In this document: positions 22,581 through 35,000 of the stretch, one piece after another
How the letters are laid out: every line of letters starts with the position of its first letter
Numbering within the stretch: the stretch's first letter is position 1
Source: Sympetrum striolatum
Lineage: Eukaryota > Arthropoda > Insecta > Odonata > Libellulidae
Direction of reading: 5' to 3'
DNA length: 64,000 nucleotides
Assembly (NCBI GenBank): GCA_947579665.1
Contig: OX388349.1
Location: 87,764,197-87,828,196, forward strand
Position numbers and translations under genes: made by a program
Notes under the pieces: generated by a model
Database searches by the model: none
What the model was told of the DNA's origin: nothing
What the model saw: only the letters and a program-made list of their open reading frames with translations

Positions 22581-24040
22581 ATTGTTATTGACAAGGACTG
22601 AAATTTCAGATTCATAGCACATGATTTTCTTTAAAAGTTAGCACTCAGTATTGCCAAATGATTTAAATCTTATGAGACCTTCGGAGTATCTACTCTTTTA
22701 TTTAAAGGGTTTGAAATTATCTCGTGGAAAATACGACAAATAAGGTTTAGAGATAGTAAAATGAAGTTTAATTTTATGTAAACATAATGGGTATTCTTGG
22801 GCGGTTCAACCAACGGCGATATAATTTTGGTTTCCTTCTTATAAATATCTTTCGCTCCAATTATCACTGCTATTCAACTTCTGCGTATGCGGAGAAATCA
22901 CTTTGGAGGGTAAGATAGTCCGTTTGAAAAAGTCAACCATTACTTATAATTATAACTAATTGTCGGGTGTCTCTTATTAACCGTCCAACCTACACTAATT
23001 ATGTAATCTTCCTTCGGTGTCTCAATACGTATCTCAAATATGGTATGAATGAAACTTCGTCTGAGCTGAACCATTTGATCGATAAAATACTTCCCATTCC
23101 CTTGGATTTGAATGCTTTTAGATGCAAAATAATTTCGCAGATTGTGAGACTTGCATTGGAATTGTTACGATGCATTGGAAACCTTAGCCGTAGAAAATAT
23201 ATTATTGCAAACTATAGCTTTTGAATCTCATACTGCAAGGGATGACGATTACACGAATAATTCGCCCTCAATAGCAGAACTGGTGCATATTGCATGTGCA
23301 TTTCATTCTTTTCATGCAGTTTTATATTTACTTTCACTGTACTGCTTCAGACCGATAAGAAGTTAATAATTTGCAATTTATGAAAGTTTTGCTTTTCTGT
23401 AAATCGTGCGGCATATACGTTCCATGTACCGTTGACAGGAATAATTGTGTGAGCATATGGTTGTTAATATTACTTAGGAATCGCGCAATATTTGCTAATT
23501 ATTCAAATCGTCGTAAGAAAACAATTCAACTCCTAACATTTTGCGTCGTCATCGGGACTATCGCATAAGAAAGTCATGACCGTCGGGTAAAATTCTCAAT
23601 CATTAAGGGAAATGCAATTTGTTTGCAGAAGTGAAATTTTCTTCCATTGTTATTTGCGATCGTAATTTTGACCGTGACAGAGTGGTTTTAAGAAAAGGAT
23701 GACTGGTTGAAAACTCAGGTAGGAGCAAAGTCAGGCCTTCCGGGTCCTTTTGGGGTAAGGCAGCTAACTCCTCACAATTCTTGTCAGAGAAAAGGTTCGA
23801 CGAATGCCGACTTCTCAACGGTACTTTGAAAGGTGCTCTTAAAGTGTCCAGAGTGAAAACACCAGAAAGTTACCCTTTTGGATAGGGGACGTGCAGGTAG
23901 GTAAAATCTCTCCGATTTGATAAGTGAAATTTAATATTGCTCGTCTCTTGAACTAAAACACTGTAGTAGAAAGAGGTACGACTTTAATCTAAAGACTTCT
24001 GGTTGATCTTTAAGACCTCTGCAGAGGTGCGGAATCTTTG
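22581..24040. other. AT-rich spacer, nothing recognised
   Basis: Short open frames only. None resembles a known family. Confidence 0.4.
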
Positions 24041-24049
24041 GAGGCTATT

Positions 24050-24190
24050 GTATAATGTATATGACATAACGGTGAGGTTTTTGAAGGGGTTTTCCTCCCG
24101 TCTTTGGGCGAATGCAATCATTTGTTATTATGGTATGTTCCCCTCTAAGGCTGCCAAATTGCAGTGAAAATGTAATGAAATTAATTAAAT
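24050..24190 (+). mobile_element. solitary LINE 3' UTR remnant
   Basis: It contains the CCTCCCGTCTTTGGGCGAA string and the following sequence seen in the 3' UTR of the LINE at 16184-17500, then an AATTAATTAAAT-like end. No coding part remains. It is a very short 5'-truncated insertion of the same family. Confidence 0.7.
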
Positions 24191-24399
24191 ATCCGTCCCC
24201 ATTGGAAATATTAGTTATTAACTTAAGAATATATATATAGGACACAAAAAAATTCTCGGAAATATTAACATAAAGCTATGTCTACATTTGTTCGCTTTCC
24301 CCTTCCAATTTGCTCTTCCTTTTCAACTTCCGCTTCCTCTTGCCTTTCAGGCCTCTTGAGGTATTCAATTTGTTATCCACAACGCATCATCTACTGTGT

Positions 24400-24790
24400 G
24401 TCATGATGGATACAGAAAAAAAAAGAATTGTATTTGAGAAGGTTACTTGTTTTAAAAAAATGCGCGAAAAAGGAAAAAAGCAAAGGAACCTGTGGGCAAA
24501 TTACTTTTACAATAAAACGAAATTTTGGGCTATTCACAGAACTTCAGCTTGATGTAAACGTATTTCGGAAATTTACGCGTATGTCAAAGGACAATTTTAC
24601 AAGTTGTTACGAATAATTGAGCCAGTCATTTCAAAGAAAAACACTAGTTTCCGAGAAGCTGAAACGAAGTTAATGATAACGTTCAGGTTTCTTGCTACAG
24701 GTGATTCACTGACGTCTTTGGCACATTTATTTAAAGTATCAATGCAGAGAATGTCTGCAATGCTGCCGAATTTGGTAGCCCTGCCTTGAG
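24400..24790 (+). pseudogene. PIF/Harbinger (HARBI1-like) transposase, N-terminal fragment
   Basis: Frames joined across shifts read QRNLWANYFYNKTKFW, then LDVNVFRKFTRMSKDNF (about 24550-24600), then LLRIIEPVISKKNTSFREAE and TFRFLATGDSLTSLAHLF (24604-24760). This is the RMS...F...L / FREA / RFLATG-S series found just before the DDE domain of Harbinger nucleases. At least two frameshifts and a stop at 24787 break it, and the catalytic domain is absent. A 228-bp hAT MITE follows. Confidence 0.75.
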
Positions 24791-24856
24791 TAGTGGGAAA
24801 ATGATGATATTGCAGTATTTAGTTTTAGAAGAACTAAGGTTTTGGAGCGTTTGAAT

Positions 24857-25084
24857 GAGTGGTGTAGTGGGTCGGGAACGGCGTTCCCACTCTGGTTTTC
24901 CACTGTAAAAAAATAGCCAATTTATTGCTAAACATTGATTTGGTATTAAAAAATCAGCGAGATCATATACATTCTAATTCTATGCTCTTGGCTATTGTAG
25001 GAAATCATATAAATACGACTTTCTTTATAATTTGACAATTATATTAAGCGTTCCCACACTGGAAAATTTGCCACTACACCACTG
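24857..25084. mobile_element. 228-bp hAT MITE with 8-bp target duplication
   Basis: The ends GAGTGGTGTAGTGG (24857) and CCACTACACCACTG (to 25084) are inverted copies differing at the outermost base. A longer shared subterminal TTCCCAC pair lies inside. GTTTGAAT is duplicated at 24849-24856 and 25085-25092. Size, ends and duplication length fit a non-autonomous hAT. Confidence 0.85.
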
Positions 25085-25092
25085 GTTTGAAT

Positions 25093-25860
25093 CAAGTAGG
25101 ATAGTATTTTTTGAAAAATATTCTGTAAAATCTTAGAATTATCCGCAAAAACCTACATTTGTACTTTTTCAGTTGATGTGAATGATATGGTTTTCATTCA
25201 TCATAAATATCACTTTTACGCAACGGTGAAATTGGCCTTTTGAGTCTACTACAAGCACCAATATAGGATGATTCATAAAACTGATTATATATCCAACTCA
25301 ATATAATGGGCGATGGAAAGAAAATCAAAATACGAACGAAGAGCAAAATAACACACGACCGACACAAACTATTAACAGAAATAAATAACTTCTACACATA
25401 TAAACAGTGGAAACTTAAAAAGTAACAGTGAATGACGAAAATTATTGATATACAAAAATGAAAGCTAATAAATCAAAAAAATAAATAAATAAATGAAAAT
25501 AAAATAAATAAATGAAAGCTAACAAATATAAAAACAAAGAAGAAAACCTTTTAATTATGATCAATCAGCCAGACCTATAGCATGAGACTGAGCGATAGAC
25601 GTATTGCATTGTTTGCCATGTTAACACACCCGTAGTATCGAACTTTATTGTTATTGTAATGAGTAATCAATAACGGAAAGAAACCATTATATCTAGATAA
25701 ATTATTATTTTGTAATAAATCCGCGTTTTAAATTCCAAATCAACTTCCAATTTAAACTTTGTAGAAATATAGCCATATAATATAACCATGTTGAATATAA
25801 CATTATTATGAAATATTATTATATGATATTAACTATTATGTTATGTTAGCGATGTTATTT
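25093..25860. other. AT-rich spacer, nothing recognised
   Basis: The stretch is A-rich with short AAATAAAT runs near 25490-25510. No gene or element was identified. Confidence 0.4.
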
Positions 25861-26312
25861 GTTCGGACCCCTTCTGGAATATGCGGCAAGGGTCTGGGAT
25901 TCGTCAGATGAAACCCGCGAACTCGAGAAAGTGCGTAAGACGGTTCGTTTTGTTAAGAAATGCTAAGATAAATAAGCAAGCGTTACAAAAATGCTCTCAG
26001 ACGTAGGTTGGGAATCCTTGAAAGAAAGGAGATTGGAAGCTAGGCTGCGATTGCTTAATAAATTCAGGGAAACTACATTTTCGGAAGATACAATCGGTAT
26101 CATGCAACCCCCCTGCTACGTCGGTCGATCCGATAATGACCGTAAGTTAAGAGAAATAGATGCTAGGACGAATCGTTTTAAAAATTCATTTTTTCCGCGA
26201 GCGATACGCGACTATAACCGAATAAGGAAGTAGTTTAGATTCAACTGGTGTTTACACCCCCTGCCACACGACGAAAGGCGGCTTGCAGGGTATTAATGTA
26301 GACGTAGATGAG
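25861..26312 (+). mobile_element. 5'-truncated LINE C-terminal fragment
   Basis: It starts mid-coding with LLEYAARVWDSSDETRELEK, then LSDVGWESLKERRLEARLRL and FFPRAIRDYNRIRK, with a stop at 26231. One frameshift lies near 25960. The 3' UTR ACACCCCCTGCCACACG and a GTAGACGTAGATG tail match the plan of the LINE at 1062-3198, but the sequence differs. It is a related but distinct family. Confidence 0.8.
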
Positions 26313-28484
26313 AAGTGTTTGCTATCCCTTGATATTGCCTCTACAGGTGATGTTGAACTTACGACAAGGCCTTCAGAGGTGTCATTCGTATTTTGGAAGG
26401 CCCAATTCTTAACAAATAATTAATATCATTTTAGATTATGTTTTTGAAATTTCAATATTGAACAATCTCACGTATATATTTTATTAAGAAAAATTCTTGA
26501 AATTACAAATAATATAAATGGCGATAAAACTTGGATATGAGCACTGTAAAAGCATAGTTTAACCGTGAGTGCGTGGACATGTTCCTACGAAGAGTAGGAA
26601 TAAGAAAACACGAGGGTCCAAGACTTCCTGAATCCTTTTGGGCCCCCCACCAAGCACATCCATTTGTCTGGGACCATATCCTTCCAGGGGATACAGTCAT
26701 CTGCACGACCATGGAGAGGAAGGGTCGTTAATGGCTAAAGAATGATCGAAATATAGAGTTACAGAGACATATTTGTAAAGGCGCTTTGTTGGTTTTGAGG
26801 AAATGGATAGGCCCTGGATACCCCAAGCGGTGCATGTTGGGAGTCCTAATTGCGAAAAGGGGCGAAGATGACTATGAAAGTATTTCATTTCAAGAGAGAT
26901 TCTTAAAGGCTGCGAAATGATTCAAATGCTGCTGCTTCTGAATGAAAAGCGATGTGTAACACGTCAAATGTGCGTCTTCAGCTGGAGAAATATATAAGGA
27001 CTAAAATATACGAAAAATATTACAAATGCTTTACCGCAACTTTAAGAGAATAATTTGTGCGTATGTTCGTAACTCAAGTTGAAATTCCTTCATGTAATAC
27101 ATAATATTTACTCCATCTTGTACTTAAATATTGCCTTCCGCATACTAACAATTATGTAAATTAGTCAGAAGAAACTTTTCATTCAGCTGAAAACACTGAA
27201 AATCTGAGAAGTGACTTCAGTGATTGATATTCTTTCTCCGCTTTTTTGTTACTAAATGTATTATTGTAAAAGAAAGTTTCGGATGTCAATTTTCACGTGT
27301 GTTAGCTCAAGACGATACGTAAAAGTTCTGAATTATTAGATATATAACCTGCGAGCCGCCAGAGGTCTTCGCAAGAGTCGAAGAAATTGGGACAGCGATT
27401 TTGGGAAAGTTCTCGACCATTCTACGAACCTTTAAAAGTATTTTTCAAGGAGCTTACATCAAAGTCAGTAACCCTTCTAACGTTCCAGTGAAAGTGTTTC
27501 GGATGCTTAGGAATCATTTGTATCCATATGGCATCCGTAGTCCGTCGAGGGTTAAGTTCTATGGCTGCGATAAGAAAGTTTTCGAAATGAACTTGATAAT
27601 GTTAAAATTGTGCTACCGATGCAAAAAAAATGTTTTTTTTTGCAAAGTAAATGTATTTTGTGGAATTTATGTGTTTATACTTTTATATCTTTGCTTTTGT
27701 AGTGGTAAACACACTTCGCGTTCGAATATTTAATTATCAATAACTTAGCAACGACCCAATAATTGAACCACCTGCATTCCAGAAAAAGTTCCATGATATG
27801 TATGCAGCGCAAAAACTTACAGAGCCATATGCATGCTTATCAGCTGCGAGTTTCCGCATACTTTTGCTGTACAAGCGTTAAATTCATTTGCGTGTATGTT
27901 ATGAAAAACTTATCTTCATCCCACGATGTGTACGCATACGATACAATACGCACGAGATCATTGACGACAGAAATACTGCACTTTTTGCCCCTTGTGGTAG
28001 AAGTTCATCTAGTTCACTTTTCTTTGACGTAGATGCATTTAGTACGTACATACTCAATGGATAAGGTTTCATTAAATAAACAAAAAGAATGTAAAATCGT
28101 AATAATGACTTTCTATTTACATATAATTGTATATTGCCCCCCAGAAGATTAAAACATTTAAGGTTTGAAAGCTTGTTGGTGGTGCCTACCAAAATATCAA
28201 CAGGTTTCATGGCAAAATAATGGAAATTGCCCGTTTCTATTTTTGTTTCAGTCTCTGTTTTCGTATATTTTAGGCTCAGATGCTTACTTTCTCTGTGAAG
28301 TAGCCTATTTTTGTATAATCTAATTATTTGCTCTATTTTTAAATGTTGGTCTTAAGGAGACTGTTTTAAATCTTATTTTGATGCTCCGCAGCGATGTTCC
28401 AGGTTTTGAAAAGTTGATTTCAAGATCGTCGACGTGGTTCGAGCTTCGGGCGCTAGATGCCTCTTGAAAACGTAAATAGTCGAT
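26313..28484. other. spacer upstream of brummer
   Basis: A 15-base match to the LINE 3' UTR (GCGAGCCGCCAGAGG near 27352) suggests a tiny remnant. Overlapping minus-strand open frames at 26503-26888 could be an old coding fragment, but I do not recognise them. Distal regulatory elements of brummer would lie here. Confidence 0.35.
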
Positions 28485-28911
28485 GGGCGGAGCTTCCCAA
28501 CCACACCACTCACGCTAACCAATCAAGAATCGGGAAGCTCTTGGAGCGTCACTCGTGTGGATTTGTCCCGCAGAAGTGTTGAGATTATCTATTCGAAGCG
28601 GATGGTTCTTCGGCGATAAGGGAATAAAACCAAGGAGACGGAGAATCGTACAGTCAGTTGTGGTGCGGTTGATGGAAAGAGTTGCTCTTCATCGAAGAAA
28701 GTTACCATCATCCTCGTTCCTCTGTTGGCACACCATCATCTGAGAAGGTTACGTGCGTCTCGCTGAAAGCGAAAGGGACTTGTATTTTCGCGAATTTTAC
28801 GAGCGAACTGAAATCTGGTGATCTTCCTCACGACTTGTCCTCAGCTAACCGAGGAAGAGGTTAACGAATCGGTTCCTGCAGATGTTAGTGCATTTCTAGG
28901 AAGAATTCACC
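28485..28911 (+). promoter_or_regulatory. bmm: probable brummer promoter and 5' UTR
   Basis: This stretch is richer in CG than its surroundings. It has a GC box GGGCGG at 28485-28490, a CCAAT box at 28519-28523, and a perfect insect initiator match TCAGTT at 28654-28659, with the A at 28656 as the predicted start site. An inverted pair AGCTTCCC / GGGAAGCT flanks the CCAAT box. I saw no clear TATA box and no good downstream promoter element. The 5' UTR would be about 256 nt if unspliced. The order of elements fits a TATA-less housekeeping-type promoter, but the start site is inferred. Confidence 0.45.
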
Positions 28912-29071
28912 ATGAATCTTTCGTTCGCTGGATGCGGCTTCCTCGGTATTTACCATGTGGGAGTTGCCGTTTGTTTCAAGAAGTACGCCCCGCACCTGCT
29001 GCTCGAGAAGATTTCGGGCGCCTCAGCTGGTGCCATCGCAGCTTGCTGCTTACTTTGTGATCTACCATTAG
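28912..29071 (+). CDS. bmm: brummer coding exon 1 (residues 1-53, ends in phase 1)
   Basis: The ATG at 28912 sits in a good context (CACC before ATG) and starts directly with the conserved [17 protein letters not shown] block. The exon holds the oxyanion loop and catalytic Ser38 in GASAG. It ends CCATTAG before the donor gtaagt, leaving one G that completes Gly54 with the next exon. Reading straight on past the donor gives no family-like sequence. Confidence 0.96.
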
Positions 29072-32000
29072 GTAAGTTTGTGGTGAAGTTTTTTGTGTTT
29101 TCAGGCAGAGCGGTGTTTAAAGTGCTTGCTTTCTAGCTTCGATATTTGGGTTGTGCTTCCGCGAATGTTGAGTTGTTTTGGATAGAGGTTGCATTTTTTG
29201 CAATTGCGATATTACTTTCCGCATCTCTGTGCTCATGAGTGGCTTTAAATCGCTGACATTGATGTTTCTCTTATCTCGCGCTCTTCTTTAACTGGAGCTG
29301 TTGATTTATATTTGGCCTTGACTACTATATGATACACATTTCGAGGATTATATTTTGGCTCCTATGACTTCCTGAATCACGTCGTAAACTTGATTATTTA
29401 AAGGAGATGATGTTCGGTCAGCACACAGCATCATCGGAGGAAATAGATTTTATGCCGTTTTTCGCGCTTTTTATTTGCAGTCAAGTGTCATCCGGGTGAC
29501 TGAATAGGTTATACCAGGAAGTCGCATGTGATCGCGTGGGAGGGTTAAACGTCTGCCGCGGTCCATTCACAAGAGTTGAGCATCGATCGTGCTCTGTGGC
29601 GTCATCGCCTCTCTTAAAAAACATCGATTGGAACGCGTTCTCTCCAGCAGACCTCTCTGGAACGGTCGCGAATTTACGCGCGTGTTCTCGCTATTGTTTT
29701 TTAATTTCTTTTGTATTCGTTACTTTTAACTAACTTTTTCTATATTCCACAGCGTAGGTTTGGTGTGTAGGTACTCGCGTGCTGACTGTTAGTCAGCGGA
29801 GCTAAGTTCAGGCACTCTGTTGATCATGTTTCTTCGTTTCCCCACCTTGTTTGAATTTCTAGCTTAAATTTTGAATTTTATTGTTAATATGGGTACTTTT
29901 AAAGGGGAAATTATTTCTCGATGTTTCTTGATTTATTGATCAGATATATGATGAGTTTTAGCGGGCAGTTTATCGACATTAGAGCTTTTTATCGTTATTT
30001 ATACTAATTGTGTTATGTCGTAGGATCGGGTAATTTTAAATTTCTGAAAACCCATTATTTTTAGCGAACTGAAGTCTTCAACTGCAGCCTTCAATGATAG
30101 ATGTTAGCCAAATTCATATCATGGATACTGAGTCGAAATTTCTAGAAAAATTGAAAAACATGTTTCGCAAATGATAATTAGAATAATAAAATCGTAATCG
30201 TAAAGCGTTTATTTGCTGATTTTTCAGTTCAGGGGTTCGAACCCTAGAAAAGAATTACTTCTCAATACGAAGAAATGCTATATAGTGTTGGGCATATTTT
30301 AGGTAACGTAAGTTTCTTTGTTCTTCTTTAAACTGTGAGAGGATTGCTGCTATACAGACGCTTTCCGAGGATTCAAGTAACAGCGATCCCAGGAAGATAA
30401 ACATCGGGAAGCTCCAGTATTGAGCGTCTGGGAGGAATCCACGATTATTTAGCGTCTTGGTGTGGGTGGGCGAGGAAGAAAAAGGATGAGGAGTCTATAG
30501 AGCTTATCAATGGGAAAACATGTTGACAGAGCCCCCAGCAAACATTGATTTGGAGAAAAGGTGATTCTGGTGAAAGTCTGACGCTTAATCTATTGAGGGC
30601 TATTTTCCTTTCCTGTGTCTTTCATTGCTTCATCTTAGAAATAATTCTCATAGGATTCAAGTTTGATCTCCTTAAAAGAACCATATTAATTGAATTATTT
30701 GTTTTTTTTTTGGTAAAATAACATTATCGGAAACATTACGTTACCTCCCATCAATTTCTTCAAATGAATTGCTCCTGTTAGGTTATTGAAGAAGATTTTC
30801 TGTTATACGCATCATCGTCGTCAGTTCAGCAAGCATGTCGCTGTCATTAGTCATGCTTGGCTTCTATACAGTTGGCGCATTGCAAACTATTCTTCAGAAT
30901 GACGTCCTAAACCTTCATCAAGCACTTACTCATCTTTAGAATGGATTCACTCTCTGTTTCGTGATAATTGTTCGATCTAACTTATGGAAATCATCGGATA
31001 TATGAATTTTTATTTGGACATTGTAAGTTAAGTAGTTTTATTTCAAACAGTAAATTGGATACCTTCAATGCCACATGTCGAAAATGACGAGCATTACAGA
31101 AATTACGTCCTCTATGTATGTTGATTCGGCATGAATTCTTCGATTTCTCTAACTAAAAAATATCAGTGCTAGCAGCAGTACGTACGTTAAAATTTAATAA
31201 ATCTACATTCAGTATAGTGTGAGACAGTATATTGCAATTCAGTCCAGTACTTTGTGAGTACATGCATGAAAATAAGTACGTTTATTCGTTAATTTGGGTA
31301 AAATTAATTGTAGTTAAAGATATTCATCTGCGGTAGGACCATTCTTCACATTCCTGTGACGCATGTTCTCAAACCATGGGAGAATACGCGGTTTTATCGC
31401 TTGTTGTAAGGTTCGTGTCCTTGTCGTGATAAAAGACTGTTTTTCTTTCTCCCACTTCGGGCCACCGTCTGGTTTGACTCGGAAGCAGTGTCCCCAGTTT
31501 CTTCTGATTCGTTGTTTTTCTGCGACAGGTTGGCCTTCGCGCGCCGAAGATGCGGTTCGCACTCTTACGCCTTAACGACGTCACGCGATTCAGAACGTCG
31601 CACTTCGCGATTGTTTTCGAGTCCTGCTGCGTTCTTAGAAATGTTTCCGATCGTTTGGAACTTCGTCTGGAGTCTGTTGTGGACTAATTGGAATCGGTTC
31701 AGAACAGCGTATCATTGGTATGCGGGTCGTATGCTATTGCAAAGACAATCGTGTGATTTGTTTTTGCACACTTCAGAATCAATTCGGAGCATAAATGATA
31801 AATAATATGCCTTCAAATATATCTAGTTGTTTGAATGAAATTGTGGGCTAATGATTCTTTTTGGGAGTTTATTAAAAAAAGCAAGTGACTTAATTGCTAC
31901 ATACTTGATGATTTTCCTTTTCAATTAAATCGCTGAATATTTTTCGATAATTTCTTATGTTACTGCTGAATGGTTAAATTAATTTTTGATTTAATTGTAA

Positions 32001-35000
32001 TAAGAGTTCACCAAGGTTTCGTTGGGGTTTAAGTTACGGAAGTGGTAAAGATGATACTATTGCGTTGCAATACTTGAATTTCCGGTTCAATTATTTGGAC
32101 AGGAAATCATTTTTCTACCTCGAGATTAATTTTTCTCTTCATATTAATGGCAGTCGTTTCACGAGTATCCTAAAATCGATTTAAAATTTTTTTTAATGGG
32201 TCTTTAATTATCTGAAATTTGCCCTCCAGCAAAGGAGGATTTATTCGATATTTTCTGATGTTTGCATTCGTTCATTAGAGCATTGCTGAATTAATATTTC
32301 CGCGAATCTTCTATGGCAAACCTATTGTACTTTATCTAGTGAATTACTTGCAAATATGTATTAACTATTTGCGATGCTGTACAATGTTTCAGCTTTATTG
32401 CTAAAGTATTACGAAATTGCCGACTTTGAGAAATTTAATTGCTGGTAAGCTGTGATTTGTGGATATTTTCGTAATAAAGTATTTGCCTCGTTGAATTAAA
32501 TTGCTTAAGAAACGTCATTTCGTTTGAAGTTGATCCAAAATATTTCCTTTGTGATATAACACCGCATCTGGAGTGGTAGTGGCGATTCATTCCCCTTGAG
32601 TCATCCTTCCGTAATGAGCGACCTTCACTTCCCCGTGCACCTTTGTCTTTCCAGTTCCTGCGGACGCCGTCCCCATTGGCACAGCTCCAGCCATTACGAG
32701 ATCACGAGTGTATTTTTTTTTGGGTCGCTCGTAACTTTCGCTCTTCCCGAGACCCGCAGATCTTGATAGCGCCCTAATTTTTCTTTCCGTGCATTATTCG
32801 CATTGTCTTACTCCGACGCCTCGTCTAAAAGTAGTTCGAGCTCGTTGTATTTCTGTTAGGGAGCATTGCAAGGGCACCCTTGTACGATTTGTTGCCAGCA
32901 CTATTCCATTGCTCGTCCAACCTTTCCCCGAGCATCGTGTTCGTTCAAAATTACGGCATTTGTAAATTATTTTTTGAAAATATAATCTTTTAATAGCAAA
33001 ATAAATACTATAAACATTTTACAAGCATACACAAATTAATGTAATTATTTAAGTTAAATGGAGAAGAATAAAATTCTACCTTAGGAGTTAAGATTCTGTT
33101 TATAATAAGGTGATTATGCGATGTAAATAGTGACGAGTTAAAATTATAATGGAATTAATTAAAGCTAATTAATGTAATCCTCGAAAATTTTCATGAAAAT
33201 GTATGTCAATTACGTCACAGATATTTATATTGGTATGTTATCTTTTCCAACATTTCAGGACAACTCGTAAGTTATTCCTTCGAGACCAAGCGACTCATTT
33301 ATTCACGCGGTTCATTTTCCAATTCATTTACATGTGTCCTCTGCAGAATTCCCAAAGCGAAAACCGGTTTCATGTTTTGTCGGCGCATCAGGTGCTCCTA
33401 AATTTAGTCTGCGATGCGGAACTTTCCAAAGGAGTTAATCTTTTGTTCAGAGAAATTAGGGGAGTGAGAAAGAACTGTCACTTCTTTCTCCTCCGTCATT
33501 TGGGAGAAACTGCTAATCACGATTTTTTCTATCCACTTCGCTCACCTCCGTGAGTTAGCACGTCTCGTATTTTTTTTGACAGCTTGTCGTTTGAAATTGG
33601 CTCCCGAAGCGCTCATGCCCGCATGCGGTTTTCCCTATCGGAGGTGTGATTTTCCTTTCATCCAGAATATTGTTGAATTGATGGTATTGAGATTGTCAAT
33701 TATTTTTTTGTGCGGAGGATTTTATCACTTATTCAACGAATTCCACCACCGTCTTCTTTGAAAATTAGGCTGTTGTTTTGAAGAGTGATCGCATTCACAA
33801 AGTATTTCAGTTGTGTTTTTACGTTTTATTTTCGAATGTCGCAAATTCTGTTAGATGCGTTCATTTTTCTGCCAATATGGGGTTAAAGCAATTCTTTCTG
33901 CCGTTAATGCTTCTCATTTGCATCTCGTTATTATACATCATTACATCAAGTTGCAAGCAAGGAGTATTCTTCATTTAATGGAATCCACAAACGTGATGGA
34001 CAGATTTAATTTACAAATTCCCCTATTTTCCATACATTTTCGTGAGTAATTTTAGGCGTATCAAAGTAAACTCGATGGCACAATATGGGTGGATGGCTAT
34101 TTATTTACCAATTGAATTCGGAAGTTCGTTCTTTGGGCAATTAGCGTAATCTATTGATTACGCTATTGTTTGATGTTTTTATTCAGTGAAAACGTCGATA
34201 GAATCCCATTCTCAATGTGCCGGTCCTTATGGTTGCTGAGGACGAATGCACTGTCACCTCCCGAGATACTTCTCCGTCTTGATCGATGCATTGTTTTAGA
34301 TATCGGTGATCCGTCGCAAAGATTTCTTTGTGGGCTTCTCAGGTTGACTGTGGGTTTGTGCTTTATCTCCCTAAAGGAATGAGGTAGTCCTCGGGAATCG
34401 TATGAGACCAAGAATAGCTCAAGAGCTCTTTATTCATGGTGGTTTTTAATTGCCCTCAAGTATCTGTATGATGCGGCGTTAAACAATAGCTAAAGTGAGC
34501 TTAACTGAATCATTTCGTGTGTGTTGGTCCACTTGTAATGTAATTTATAATGATTATAATGAAACGTGGATATCTCATCGTCTTTAATTTTCTATACATG
34601 TAAAAAAAGTCAATTTTGATGACAAATGATAGCTTCGTATACTAATATTTCTGGCTAAAAGAATAAATATTAATAGCTGCTGGTACCATTTGTTTGGTTA
34701 AGCATAAGATTAATATTTTGATTTTTGGAGCACATTTATTAGTTATTTTTGAGATGTTGAAGGAAGTGTTATGTCATTTTTCACAGAGTTATTGGACATT
34801 TACCAATCAATTCATTTACGTTCGTTAGTTTGGATTTGAGAAAGGCGTTATAAAACGTCGAATGTCAATTTTGTTTGCATCGCCGTTGGGTCGTATGGTA
34901 AAAATTATTTCAGATTAGAAATGCGTATTTATTTTAAAGATGAGGACAGAAAGAGTCTATGGGTTTCGTAGGTTCTTATTAGAATAATGTTGTTTTTGTG

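Noticed and set aside
30225..30250. GGGGTTCGAACCC, B-box-like, possible tRNA
   Set aside because: No acceptor stem, A box or anticodon arm at proper spacing; the string is a simple palindrome.
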